The translations under genes were made by a program, and so were the position numbers. Below, piece after piece: positions 1-8,373 of a stretch of 64,000 nt of DNA. The DNA is from Verrucomicrobiia bacterium (GTDB taxonomy: Bacteria; Patescibacteriota; Saccharimonadia; Saccharimonadales; Saccharimonadaceae), in assembly GCA_035629335.1 (NCBI GenBank), contig DASPIB010000001.1, positions 124,001 through 188,000 of the forward strand. The letters are read 5' to 3'. The number at the start of each line of letters is the position of its first letter. The stretch's first letter is position 1. The notes below the pieces were generated by a model. It was not told the origin of the DNA. It made no database searches and saw nothing but the letters and a program-made list of their open reading frames with translations.

Positions 1-84
1 GGGCGTAACATTGCCGGAAAAATCATTGATTATGTTGAATTAAACGCCCCAAGACGTAATAAAAAAGACAAAGTTGGCGCATAA
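1..84 (+). CDS. 3' end of an unidentified protein
   Basis: An open frame enters from the left edge and stops with TAA at 82-84. The last 27 residues are basic (ending PRRNKKDKVGA). The tail is too short to assign a family. The next gene begins 7 nt downstream if its ATG at 92 is used. Confidence 0.45.
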   Translation, partial: GRNIAGKIIDYVELNAPRRNKKDKVGA

Positions 85-91
85 TAGAGCT

Positions 92-556
92 ATGGCAAGC
101 GGGGAACGAAAAGCAGCGTGGGTTATTGGAGGCATGGTACTGCTGCTATTGGGGTTCGCCGTTTGGTCTTTGTTTATGGATTGGCGGTCGTCTACCCGAG
201 TGGTCGTGGGCGACGCTGTGATTGATGCGCAGATTGCTCGCAGCGAGCAAGAACGCGCTAATGGCCTCAGCAAAGTTTCATCGCTGAAAGCCAACGAAGG
301 TATGGTGTTCGTTTTTGATAAAGACGATCTATGGAGTGTGTGGATGAAGGGCATGCGTTTTTCAATTGATGTTATTTGGCTCGACAAAGATAAAAAAGTA
401 GTGCATATTGTCAAAAACATTTCGCCCGATACCTACCCCGGTACTTTTAAGCCGAAAAATCCAGCCCGATATATCCTAGAAGTGCCAGCCGGAACGGTTG
501 ACGCCAAAAATATTACCATTGGCAAACAGGCGAGCTTTGAACTCCCGCGTCACTAG
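92..556 (+). CDS. DUF192 family membrane-anchored protein
   Basis: The product has an N-terminal membrane anchor (about residues 10-28) followed by a DUF192 domain. Typical family elements are visible: ERANGLSKVSSL, EGMVFVF, WMKGMRFSIDVIWLD and ARYILEVPAG. The family is small, beta-rich and of unknown function, usually exported or anchored. A TTG at 74 would extend it by six residues, but the ATG at 92 is preferred: CATAAT lies exactly 6 nt upstream, which fits the leaderless pattern seen across this window. It is followed by another membrane protein 15 nt later. Confidence 0.85.
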   Translation: MASGERKAAWVIGGMVLLLLGFAVWSLFMDWRSSTRVVVGDAVIDAQIARSEQERANGLSKVSSLKANEGMVFVFDKDDLWSVWMKGMRFSIDVIWLDKDKKVVHIVKNISPDTYPGTFKPKNPARYILEVPAGTVDAKNITIGKQASFELPRH

Positions 557-571
557 CGGTATAGTAAGGGT

Positions 572-1063
572 ATGTCAGCTAGTCTTTTCTTTATAATTCT
601 GCTTGCCGGGTTATTTTTGTTTAGTTTTATTACCAAACGGCGGTTTGGGGTGCTGGGCTTGGCGCTCGCTGCCGGTGCTTTAATTAGTGAGAGTTGGGCG
701 GCCACCTTAACGCCAGCGATTGAGCAGCAGGGGATTTACGTTGCTGCACCACCGCTAGAAGTACTCGTGCGATCGGTATTGTTATTGCTGCCGCCGGTGA
801 TCTTGCTATTCAGCGGGCCAATGTACACTAGTAAATTGTGGCGATTTATCGGTTCGTTAATTTTTGCATTGCTGGCCACGACCTTTTTGTTTAATTACTT
901 TGCTGCCACCTTGCAGTTCGACCACACAAGCGCAATGTTTGCACTAGTTATTGAAACCTATCGGCCATATATCGTGGTAGCGGGGCTGAGTCTAGCGGTG
1001 CTCGATACCTTTTTGCTGAAAACGCCAAAATTCAAACGCCCTCGGCGCGAAAAGCACGAATAA
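572..1063 (+). CDS. Hypothetical four-TM membrane protein
   Basis: A 163-residue integral membrane protein with hydrophobic stretches near residues 4-20, 25-45, 65-82, 90-110 and 130-147, and a basic C-terminal tail (KFKRPRREKHE) that should face the cytoplasm. No family is recognised. The start has both TATAGT 6 nt upstream and an AAGGG directly before the ATG, so leaderless and SD initiation cannot be separated here. Probably co-oriented with the DUF192 gene. Confidence 0.7.
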   Translation: MSASLFFIILLAGLFLFSFITKRRFGVLGLALAAGALISESWAATLTPAIEQQGIYVAAPPLEVLVRSVLLLLPPVILLFSGPMYTSKLWRFIGSLIFALLATTFLFNYFAATLQFDHTSAMFALVIETYRPYIVVAGLSLAVLDTFLLKTPKFKRPRREKHE

Positions 1064-1085
1064 CCGTGAAAATCGCGGGCGGGCA

Positions 1086-1115
1086 TTGACAGACATGGCT
1101 CGAAAATGGTATTGT
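1086..1115 (+). promoter_or_regulatory. Promoter of tRNA-Lys
   Basis: Consensus TTGACA at 1086-1091, an 18-nt spacer and TATTGT at 1110-1115, about 20 nt before the mature tRNA 5' end. Confidence 0.6.
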
Positions 1116-1135
1116 CTTTTCTGAGCATTATGTAT

Positions 1136-1212
1136 GGAACCATAGCTCAGCTGGTTAGAGCACCTGCCTTTTAAGCAGGGTGTCCTGGGTTCAAGTCCCA
1201 GTGGTTCCTCCA
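1136..1212 (+). tRNA. tRNA-Lys (TTT)
   Basis: A full cloverleaf is visible: acceptor GGAACCA/TGGTTCC, D-arm GCTC/GAGC, anticodon stem CCTGC/GCAGG with loop CTTTTAA (anticodon TTT at 1170-1172), and T-arm CTGGG TTCAAGT CCCAG. CCA is encoded at 1210-1212. It stands alone with its own promoter and terminator. Confidence 0.97.
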
Positions 1213-1223
1213 GGTATTATTAT

Positions 1224-1265
1224 AAAAAAGTCCTTTGATTTTATGACGAATCGAAGGACTTTTTA
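1224..1265 (+). terminator. Intrinsic terminator after tRNA-Lys
   Basis: An A-run, then GTCCTT paired with AAGGAC around 17 nt of loop, closed by a run of five T. Confidence 0.75.
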
Positions 1266-1282
1266 GATGGCCATTATTTCAT

Positions 1283-1320
1283 AAAAAACAGGGTTGATCC
1301 GCATCGCTACGGACCAACCC
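1283..1320 (-). terminator. Intrinsic terminator for the minus-strand gene at 1354-1950
   Basis: On the minus strand GGGTTGGTCC pairs with GGATCAACCC and is followed by six T. Confidence 0.8.
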
Positions 1321-1353
1321 TTAACTAACATGCTGCTAGTTATGAGGTGTTAA

Positions 1354-1950
1354 TTACTTCTCCCTGACTTCGATCGATGCGATCTTGCAACCCACCTTCC
1401 AGCGACCGTCTGCCTGGTTGTAATAATCATCGAGTCGAACGTAGATTCCGGGCTCGATGTGCTGAGCGGTCATATCGAAGAGCTCGCGTGGCGTGGGTCG
1501 CGCGCCGGCAATAGCATGAACAAACAGATGCGCCTTGATGGGTGCTCGGTGAGTGACAGTGCAGTCCAGCACCTTCACCAAGATTCCATCCATGCTGCCA
1601 TGGGTCTTATCACCGGTGAACAGGATATCAACCTTGTGGTCGTTGGTGAACGTCAGCCTGACGACGGTGCCCTTTGGGGCGTGGCGGAAGTCAAACGGCT
1701 CACGGGGCGTCTGGAACTTGATCGGCCTATCGGAAGCAATATAGCCGATACCCTTTGCCGTGTATTTGCGGCCAAAAGCGCCACCGCGGCCGTTTGAGTA
1801 CCAGGTGATCAAGCTAACGTCGGACTCCGAGGCCTTTCGCTCAAGATTGGCACGCGCCTCTTCGGCCGTGTCGCCATGTGCCTGGATAGGCCCGTGTACG
1901 TCACGGATGTCAAACAGATGCGTGCCGTCATTAATGACACTGATAGCCAT
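1354..1950 (-). CDS. Hypothetical protein, 198 aa
   Basis: A soluble, mixed alpha/beta sequence with no signal peptide or TM segment; no family is recognised. The start is an ATG with a strong upstream Shine-Dalgarno (AGGAAGG, 7 nt spacing). It is a single gene with its own intrinsic terminator. It belongs to a class of monocistronic, SD-led hypothetical genes that recurs in this window and differs in style from the leaderless core genes. Long antisense frames over it are shadows. Confidence 0.7.
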   Translation of the reverse strand: MAISVINDGTHLFDIRDVHGPIQAHGDTAEEARANLERKASESDVSLITWYSNGRGGAFGRKYTAKGIGYIASDRPIKFQTPREPFDFRHAPKGTVVRLTFTNDHKVDILFTGDKTHGSMDGILVKVLDCTVTHRAPIKAHLFVHAIAGARPTPRELFDMTAQHIEPGIYVRLDDYYNQADGRWKVGCKIASIEVREK

Positions 1951-2090
1951 GATCGCCTTCCTGCGGGATCGATAACTTGGATATTATATCCTATGGATAG
2001 TATTTTATCAATAGTATAATTTAACGTACTATGAGATTTATGTAATAAAAGCATTTATTTTCTGAGGTAAAGTATGTCACACTAGGGCGC

Positions 2091-3545
2091 ATGCTGCGGC
2101 CAGCTCTCATACGGCGTCAATTCCACCCTTCTTTTCTAATAGGTTGGGGTGCGCTTGGTGTGCTCATTGGTGTGGTGGCGTCGCAATTTTTAGCTTTAAA
2201 TGTCGGGTGGGCGCTGAGTGTGGCGCTACTATGCGGCGGGATTGGTTTTGTGCTACGAACCCCAGTAGGTGTGCTGCTGGTGCTGTTTGCCGGCAGCCTA
2301 CTTGGTGTGGTACGAGGAAATAGTGAACTGCATGGCGTCCAGCAACTAGCCCAGCTAGTGGGTCATCAGGTCGCTGTACAGGGAAAAGTGACTGACGATC
2401 CAGAATATGGCAAACGAGGCGAGCAACAGCTAAGGATCAGTGAACTAGAAGTAGATGGCCAAAAAGTCCCTGGCAAGCTGTGGGTAAGTGCACTTAGTAT
2501 TTTGGATATAAAACGCAGCGACCATGTAATTGTAAGCGGAAAGTTACGGGCGGGCTTTGGGGCGTTCGTGGGGGCGATGTCATACACAACCGTGCAAGCC
2601 GCTGAACGCCCGGTGATGAACGACCCCGCCCGAGAAGTGCGTGACTGGTTTGCGGCTGGGGTGCGTAATGCTATTCCAGAACCGCAAGCGAGTTTAGGAG
2701 TCGGGTATGTGGTGGGCCAGCGCAGTGCGCTGCCACCAGAGCTTGATGAGCAGCTGCAGATAGCCGGCTTAACGCACATTGTGGTAGCCAGTGGCTATAA
2801 TTTAACAATTTTGGTGCGGCTCGCCCGGAGGATTTTTAGTCGACATTCGAAATATTTGTCGTTTATTGCCGCGGCCGGAATGATTGCCAGCTTTGTACTG
2901 GTAACAGGTTTTAGCCCAAGCATGTCTCGGGCAGCGCTCGTGGCTGGCTTGAGCTTGCTCGCTTGGTATTACGGCCGAGTGATGCATCCGGTGCTGCTAT
3001 TAGTATTCTCGGCGGCGGTAACGGTGCTGATAAATCCGTTTTTTATCTGGGGTGATGCTGGCTGGTACTTGTCATTCTTGGCTTTTGCGGGAGTGTTGAT
3101 TATGGCGCCGATGCTTTCCAAAATGATATACAAACAGAAGACACCTGGGCTTTGGCAGCAGGTGCTGATTGAAACTTTTTCGGCGCAAGTGCTCACGTTG
3201 CCGGTAATTTTGTACATGTTTGGTACGCTGTCGCTGGTTTCGCTGCCGGCTAATTTGGTAGTGGTGCCGCTCGTGCCGCTGGCGATGCTCCTGACTTTTA
3301 TAGCCGGCGTCGGTGGGGTGCTGGCGCCACCAATTGCCGGGTGGGTGGGGGTACCGGCTAATGCGCTACTACAGTACATGACCGGCGTGGTTGAATGGGT
3401 GGCGCGTTTGCCGCACGCACAAATCGAAGTGACCTTTGGCGAAATTGCGCTTACAACGAGTTACCTAGGGATTCTGGGGCTGCTGCTAATTTTATGGCGC
3501 AAAACTGGGTATGATTTTCGCAGCGCTTCAATTATTGATGGCTAG
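2091..3545 (+). CDS. comEC: ComEC/Rec2 competence membrane channel, without the C-terminal nuclease-like domain
   Basis: Inner-membrane channel for uptake of single-stranded DNA in natural competence. An N-terminal DUF4131 region with TM segments is followed by the Competence domain; GLTHIVVASGYNLTILVR and the PSMSRAAL motif are diagnostic. The 484-aa protein ends shortly after the last membrane segments, so the metallo-beta-lactamase domain present in B. subtilis-type ComEC is absent. With the pilus operon and recA nearby it suggests natural transformation. The start ATG has no clear SD. Family certain, exact start less so. Confidence 0.92.
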   Translation: MLRPALIRRQFHPSFLIGWGALGVLIGVVASQFLALNVGWALSVALLCGGIGFVLRTPVGVLLVLFAGSLLGVVRGNSELHGVQQLAQLVGHQVAVQGKVTDDPEYGKRGEQQLRISELEVDGQKVPGKLWVSALSILDIKRSDHVIVSGKLRAGFGAFVGAMSYTTVQAAERPVMNDPAREVRDWFAAGVRNAIPEPQASLGVGYVVGQRSALPPELDEQLQIAGLTHIVVASGYNLTILVRLARRIFSRHSKYLSFIAAAGMIASFVLVTGFSPSMSRAALVAGLSLLAWYYGRVMHPVLLLVFSAAVTVLINPFFIWGDAGWYLSFLAFAGVLIMAPMLSKMIYKQKTPGLWQQVLIETFSAQVLTLPVILYMFGTLSLVSLPANLVVVPLVPLAMLLTFIAGVGGVLAPPIAGWVGVPANALLQYMTGVVEWVARLPHAQIEVTFGEIALTTSYLGILGLLLILWRKTGYDFRSASIIDG

Positions 3546-3663
3546 TTGGCTCAAAAAGACTACAAGGAGTGTCAGAGGGCGCGACCATTTGGTATAATAA
3601 GATAAAGAGTATATTTTACAAGCTCCGATAAAACCATATGCGGAGTAGTTACAAGGAGTTCAC

Positions 3664-4377
3664 GTGTCCGGACACAGCAAATGGTCTACGATCAAGCGGC
3701 AAAAAGGTGCAAACGATGCTAAGCGTGGCGCTATTTTCACAAAAATCGGTAATCAAATTGCCGTAGCTGCCCGCAGTGGTACTGATCCGAGTATCAATTC
3801 GGCGCTAGCATTGGTAATTGAAAAAGCCAAAGCAGCCAATATGCCCATGGCCAACATCCAGCGGGCAATCGACCGCGTGGCTGATAAAAACGCTGCTGCC
3901 ATGGAAGAAGTCACCTACGAAGGGTACGGCCCCGGTGGCATTGGTGTTATCATCGAATGCGCTACCGATAACCGTAACCGCACCTTCCCTGAAGTGCGCC
4001 ACGCCTTAACCAAAAATGGCGGCTCAGTAGCCGAACCCGGCAGTGTGATGTTTCAGTTTACTCGCAAAGGGGTGATTCGGGTGGCGGCCAGCGGCGAAGA
4101 AGCGCTGCTGACCGTGCTCGATGCTGGCGCTGAAGATGCAGTTGAAGAAGATAATGAACTAGTGGTGTATACCGAGCCAAAAGAGCTCGCTAAGGTTCGT
4201 GAAACAGTAACTGCGGCTGGGCTCACGGTAACAGAGGCCGAGCTACAATATGTCCCAAATAATACCATTGAACTGACCGACCCTGAAGTGGCGCGCAAGG
4301 CTATGAAGTTAATGGATGCGCTTGACGATCTTGATGATGTGGTGAATGTACATAGTAACTTTGAGATTGCCGACTAA
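3664..4377 (+). CDS. yebC: YebC/PmpR/TACO1 family protein
   Basis: The N-terminus MSGHSKWSTIKRQKGAND is the family signature; the length (237 aa) is normal. Members act in translation of difficult (e.g. polyproline) sequences and have also been called transcription regulators. Initiation is at GTG 3664, fixed by AAGGAG at 3653-3658. YebC often precedes ruvC, as here, with one extra gene between. A clear terminator follows at 4400. Confidence 0.95.
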   Translation: MSGHSKWSTIKRQKGANDAKRGAIFTKIGNQIAVAARSGTDPSINSALALVIEKAKAANMPMANIQRAIDRVADKNAAAMEEVTYEGYGPGGIGVIIECATDNRNRTFPEVRHALTKNGGSVAEPGSVMFQFTRKGVIRVAASGEEALLTVLDAGAEDAVEEDNELVVYTEPKELAKVRETVTAAGLTVTEAELQYVPNNTIELTDPEVARKAMKLMDALDDLDDVVNVHSNFEIAD

Positions 4378-4399
4378 GAGATAACCAAAAAAGTGACCA

Positions 4400-4427
4400 A
4401 AAATACTCCCTTTCCGGGAGTATTTTT
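4400..4427 (+). terminator. Intrinsic terminator after yebC
   Basis: AATACTCCC and GGGAGTATT form a 9-bp stem around TTTCC, followed by T-residues. Confidence 0.85.
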
Positions 4428-4493
4428 ACTGCTTGAAACACGGGAAGCGGTAGGGTTGCAGCTTTTATAGCACGGTAAAAGCGAATAATTCGC

Positions 4494-4523
4494 TTGACAG
4501 TTCGAGCCTAACTGGGGCAGAAT
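4494..4523 (+). promoter_or_regulatory. Sigma-70-type promoter for the secreted repeat protein
   Basis: TTGACA at 4494-4499, 18-nt spacer, CAGAAT at 4518-4523. Predicted start near 4530, leaving a short leader that carries the SD at 4541-4548. Confidence 0.6.
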
Positions 4524-4553
4524 GAACCCACATTAATCCAGAAAGAGGTGTTT

Positions 4554-6128
4554 ATGCGACTGTTGCTTGCTTCGATGACAAGTGTTGTTTTGTGCGTCCT
4601 GAGTGCGCTGCAACTACACGCGGCTCCGGTGGTGTCTCCCCCGCCCAAACCCCACCTTACTGCCAAACCACCAATAGTAATAACCAGTTTCGGCGGTGAG
4701 GCTACTTTAGAATTTGTAGAGCTCTACAACCAACTTGATGTGGCGGTAAATGTTACTGGCTGGCGAGTTAAACTTGTCGTAAATGACGCTGAAGATACCA
4801 GCAAGAAACTACAATTTGAAACACCAGTGCTACAAGGGTGGTTGCTCCCCGAAAAATACACTGCTTATCAGCGAGATGCCGACGGCACAATTAGTACCGG
4901 TTTTACGGTTGATGAAGCGCAGTTGGCGACGCTTGAGTCTCCAGTGCTCCAAGAAGTGAAGCTAGTTGATCATCAACAAGTCGTGCGTCAAAGCATCGTG
5001 CCCGGGGCGGCGCTACCTGGGCAGTGGGCGCAGCACAAGCAGCGCGGAAAAACTTCTTTAACGCACACCGGTATTTTTACAAAAGACTATACGGTCAAAA
5101 CAGATGACGCCGAAATTTACAGCGAACCGCTCTACCGGCCAGCAACGACAACCGAAGGCCTCAAAATTATTGAAGTATTGGCAAATCCGCGGCAGTGTAG
5201 CCCGGCAGAAGTGACCATTTCCTGCGGCGATTATGTTAAGTTGCAAAACACATCAAGCCAACCCATCGATCTAGCCCGGTACCGGCTACGAACGGGGTAT
5301 CACGGCCAAAATCCGACGGTAAAAAATACTTTCACCTGGGGAAGGGAAATAACTAATGAAGAAGAATACATTTTGTCACCTGGCGCTTATATTGTGGTAG
5401 CGGTCCAAAATAATAATGCTCCCGAAAAGCCAGCCCCAATTGAGCTCGTGAACGGCGGCTATATTTGGCTGGAGGATATTAAGGGCGTGGCGGTATTTGG
5501 AGACTCGTTGGTTGGGCACCCCTCGCTCGACAAAGGTGTATCGTGGGCATACGACGCTCGCACTGGAAATTGGCGAAAAGGCGAACCTCAACCACTCGGA
5601 AAAAATCTGTTTTTACCGCCTCAAGCTGCTAAAACACCAGTAACGGCCGCTTGTAAAGCCGGGTACTATCGCCACCCTGAAACCAAGCGTTGTCGAAAAC
5701 AGACTAGCACGAGTACAGCCGTCCTAACTCCTTGTAAGCCTGGCCAAACCCGTCACCCAGAAACTAACCGCTGCCGCAGTGCGGTGCTGGCGAGTGATGC
5801 GGCCGACTGCCGGCCAGGATATGCCAGAAATCCAGAAACTAATCGGTGCCGGAAGATTGCGGTAGCGGAAGCAACTTTAGTGCCATGTAAGCCTGGTCAA
5901 GAGCGGCATCCGGAAACGAACCGTTGTCGTAAGATCGCAGCAACGACGGCTGCCGACCAAGAAATCAAAACCGATACCCCACCGCAACCCGAAAATATGC
6001 TCGGTTGGGGGATTGGCGGCGCGGTGGCCGTGGGGGCGCTCGGCTATGCTGCCTACGAGTGGCGACAGCCAATTGCGGGCGCCTTCAGGCGGGTGAGCAG
6101 TATCTTTCGCCGCCCTCCACAGGAATAA
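4554..6128 (+). CDS. Secreted or surface-anchored protein with lamin-tail-like domains and four cysteine repeats
   Basis: The signal peptide (residues 1-23, ending LQLHA) is followed by two lamin-tail-like beta domains (FVELYNQLDVAVNVTGWRVK; YVKLQNTSSQPIDLARYRLR). Then come four copies of a 16-residue repeat, C-x2-G-x2-R-[HN]-P-E-T-[KN]-R-C-R. A TM segment (LGWGIGGAVAVGALGYAAY) and an arginine-rich tail follow. The layout implies an exported protein anchored by its C-terminus with the beta domains and repeats outside. ATG 4554 is chosen over GTG 4548 because GAAAGAGG is correctly spaced. The function is unknown; adhesion to a host or surface is inference. Confidence 0.8.
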   Translation: MRLLLASMTSVVLCVLSALQLHAAPVVSPPPKPHLTAKPPIVITSFGGEATLEFVELYNQLDVAVNVTGWRVKLVVNDAEDTSKKLQFETPVLQGWLLPEKYTAYQRDADGTISTGFTVDEAQLATLESPVLQEVKLVDHQQVVRQSIVPGAALPGQWAQHKQRGKTSLTHTGIFTKDYTVKTDDAEIYSEPLYRPATTTEGLKIIEVLANPRQCSPAEVTISCGDYVKLQNTSSQPIDLARYRLRTGYHGQNPTVKNTFTWGREITNEEEYILSPGAYIVVAVQNNNAPEKPAPIELVNGGYIWLEDIKGVAVFGDSLVGHPSLDKGVSWAYDARTGNWRKGEPQPLGKNLFLPPQAAKTPVTAACKAGYYRHPETKRCRKQTSTSTAVLTPCKPGQTRHPETNRCRSAVLASDAADCRPGYARNPETNRCRKIAVAEATLVPCKPGQERHPETNRCRKIAATTAADQEIKTDTPPQPENMLGWGIGGAVAVGALGYAAYEWRQPIAGAFRRVSSIFRRPPQE

Positions 6129-6142
6129 GCTATACTAAACAC

Positions 6143-6622
6143 ATGCGTATTATTGGGATAGATCCGGGCACCGGTATATTAGGGTTTGGTGTGATAGAAG
6201 TCGCGGCTGGTAAGAAACTACAACTTGTGGATGCCGGTGTGATTCGCACGCGCGTCCACCAGCCGCTCGACGAGCGCTTGCTCGAAATCCACCAATCGCT
6301 TACCGAAATTATTGCCGACACTACCCCGCAATATATGGCAATCGAAAAGTTATTCTTTGCACAAAACGTCACCACCGCTATGAGCGTGGCTCATGCTCGT
6401 GGGGTGGCGATGCTCGCCGGCGCGCAGGCTGGGCTACAGATTGCCGAATACACTCCTCTTCAAATAAAGCAAACTATGACTGGCTATGGCAGGGCGACAA
6501 AAAAACAAATTCAAGAAATGGTACGTATCCAGCTTAACTTAACAGAAGTGCCAAAACCAGACGACTGCGCGGACGCCCTGGCGGTAGCAATTATGCATTC
6601 GCTGGTCGCTCGATCATCTTAG
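6143..6622 (+). CDS. ruvC: Holliday junction resolvase RuvC
   Basis: 160-aa RuvC endonuclease that cleaves Holliday junctions moved by RuvAB. Visible are the first acidic residue in IGIDPG, the second in MAIEKLFF, GYGRATKKQI, and the C-terminal acidic pair in DDCADALAVA. A longer open frame begins at 6005, but that part overlaps the preceding gene in another frame. The ATG at 6143 lies 6 nt after TATACT (6131-6136), indicating a leaderless transcript. Confidence 0.96.
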   Translation: MRIIGIDPGTGILGFGVIEVAAGKKLQLVDAGVIRTRVHQPLDERLLEIHQSLTEIIADTTPQYMAIEKLFFAQNVTTAMSVAHARGVAMLAGAQAGLQIAEYTPLQIKQTMTGYGRATKKQIQEMVRIQLNLTEVPKPDDCADALAVAIMHSLVARSS

Positions 6623-6674
6623 CGCAAGACGGATAATTCTTCAGCTTTGCAAATTAAAATAATTGTGTTATTGT

Positions 6675-7028
6675 ATGGCTGTGACTCCTAACAACTCGCC
6701 ACTGGCGCACGAAAGTTCCCTCTACGACTCCTTCAATCGAAAGATTAGTGCAGCTCAGCCACGAATCGAATCACTGATCGAAGAGATTACAGGATGGCGC
6801 GGCGTGAGCAATCTGGCCGAGTGGGTGGTACGATTGCTGCAGACCAATGTCGGCCGGTCAGGCATGGACGAAGTTCGTCCTCCTTGCTGGCAAGACCACG
6901 CTCCACAAACAGTGGCTGAATTTGCTGAAATGATGGTTGCGGTCACGCACCGTTCGGCAGATGACCCAGTGATCCAAGCGGAGGTAGAGCGACACGGACA
7001 GATGCTCCGGGATCGCTTTGGTCTCTAG
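6675..7028 (+). CDS. Hypothetical protein, 117 aa
   Basis: A soluble, mostly helical small protein of no recognised family, lying between ruvC and ruvA. An in-frame TTG at 6663 could add four residues; ATG 6675 is preferred. No good SD is visible. Confidence 0.55.
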   Translation: MAVTPNNSPLAHESSLYDSFNRKISAAQPRIESLIEEITGWRGVSNLAEWVVRLLQTNVGRSGMDEVRPPCWQDHAPQTVAEFAEMMVAVTHRSADDPVIQAEVERHGQMLRDRFGL

Positions 7029-7179
7029 TACTTGAGCCGAAATCGGCTATACCTCGAGCCGAATACCCCAAAGTAAATGTGGTCACGAAAGGCGGTAAGA
7101 AATTCAGATAAATCGAGACGCTGTTCGAGTCGTACGCAGTACCCAGAAGGATACCTTCACGATCACCGTCATACCGATT

Positions 7180-7389
7180 TTGGGAATTTTTACGAGCAGT
7201 AAAGAATCTCTCGCGAACTGGTGCGCAGAGCTTATAGAGACGTTTCCCACTGTCATCAGTGCCGCAAGAACTGTGAGAAACGAATCACTCGTGATTTGGC
7301 AGAAGGCTGATGCCTGTAGTCAAGAAGATTTTGACGACGCCGTCTTATGGATGATTCGTGATGCGTTCGATGTAAGGAGGCTTAGGTAG
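7180..7389 (+). CDS. Small hypothetical protein, possibly with a damaged 5' end
   Basis: The frame is open from 7099, but the only usable start is TTG 7180, which has no SD. The upstream open stretch also looks coding, so the 5' end may be frameshifted or truncated, or start at a rare codon. The encoded 69 residues are helical. It ends just before a strong terminator, which supports a real transcription unit. No family recognised. Confidence 0.4.
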   Translation: MGIFTSSKESLANWCAELIETFPTVISAARTVRNESLVIWQKADACSQEDFDDAVLWMIRDAFDVRRLR

Positions 7390-7400
7390 CTTGCTCCAAC

Positions 7401-7433
7401 AGGGCGCCAGAGACATGGTCTTTGGCGCCCTTA
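7401..7433 (+). terminator. Intrinsic terminator
   Basis: AGGGCGCCA and TGGCGCCCT form a GC-rich stem around about 13 nt, followed by a short T-containing tail. Confidence 0.75.
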
Positions 7434-7571
7434 ATAACGATGATTAAGTCGTATTCGCTTCGAAAATATATTTGTTATAAATAAATAGTTAAGGTTTAGT
7501 GCCGACGAGTGAGGCAAGGTCAATATAGCGGGAGCGCTTCTTCGCGGCCGTAATAAGGTATACTTAAAGTT

Positions 7572-8144
7572 ATGATTGCCCATGTTTACGGAGAAGTTGC
7601 AGAAAAATTTATTGGCTCAGTTATTATTGACGTTAATGGCGTTGGCTACGAAGTGCAGGTGCCAGCCGGCGAGTACGACGCTTTGCAGCTGCACGACACG
7701 GCAAAGCTCTACACGCATCATCATGTACGCGAACAGGCCGAAGAATTATACGGATTTTCTACCCTTGCCGGGAAGAGGTTATTTGAGCTATTAATTACCG
7801 TGCAGGGTGTTGGACCGAAGGCGGCGCTGGCGATTTTAAGCCTGGGGAGTAGCGAGGCGGTACGTTCGGCGATTGCAGCTGGCGACGGCGCTTATATTCA
7901 GGGGGCGAGTGGCGTTGGGAAGCGCACGGCCGACCGAGTGGTGGTGGACTTGAAAGACAAAGTCGGCATAAGCGGCGGCACGCATATAACAGAACTGAGG
8001 CCACAAAAAGACGACGCTCTTGAAGCCATGATGGCGTTGGGCTACACTTTGCGGCAGGCCACGGAGGCGTTGGATGGAATTGATCAGAGTCTTTCGGTTG
8101 AAGAAAAAATTCGTACTGCCTTAAAGCGGCTGGCGCGGCAGTAG
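7572..8144 (+). CDS. ruvA: Holliday junction branch-migration protein RuvA
   Basis: The 190-aa protein has the N-terminal OB fold (MIAHVYGEV, DVNGVGYEVQVPAGEY), tandem helix-hairpin-helix motifs (VQGVGPKAALAIL; ASGVGKRTADRVVVDLKD) and the C-terminal RuvB-binding domain (DALEAMMALGYTLRQA). It binds four-way junctions and loads the RuvB motor. TATACT sits 7 nt before the ATG with no SD, so the mRNA is probably leaderless. The ruvC-ruvA-ruvB order is kept, but each gene seems to have its own promoter. Confidence 0.96.
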   Translation: MIAHVYGEVAEKFIGSVIIDVNGVGYEVQVPAGEYDALQLHDTAKLYTHHHVREQAEELYGFSTLAGKRLFELLITVQGVGPKAALAILSLGSSEAVRSAIAAGDGAYIQGASGVGKRTADRVVVDLKDKVGISGGTHITELRPQKDDALEAMMALGYTLRQATEALDGIDQSLSVEEKIRTALKRLARQ

Positions 8145-8164
8145 ATAAAGGGGGTGTCATGGAG

Positions 8165-8307
8165 CTCCCTCAGCTCAGATAGCACAGCCCGGGAGCACTC
8201 TTTTTCTATAACCTTCCACTGGAAGCTTATAGAAGCGTTCGGCTGAAAATCGATTATTGTAATCGATTTTCACAGTCTCCCGAGCTGCGCTATCTGAACT
8301 GAGGGAG
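8165..8307 (-). ncRNA. Three-way-junction inverted repeat between ruvA and ruvB (candidate structured RNA, minus strand)
   Basis: Arms of 31 nt at 8165-8195 and 8277-8307 pair over their full length with three interruptions. Inside lie a hairpin at about 8205-8232 (CTATAA-C-CTTCC / GGAAG-C-TTATAG) and a perfect 13-bp hairpin with a 3-nt loop at about 8243-8271. The three outer interruptions are C/A, A/C and C/A in plus-strand RNA, but become G-U or U-G wobble pairs in minus-strand RNA. The minus strand therefore folds as an unbroken 31-bp stem, so an RNA from that strand is the better reading. A bidirectional terminator or a mobile palindromic repeat are alternatives. Confidence 0.5.
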
Positions 8308-8373
8308 TCTAGTCCATTATTCCATAACTTAAATACAATTTCGTTTTTCTAGCCAACTTACTGTATACTTGTA

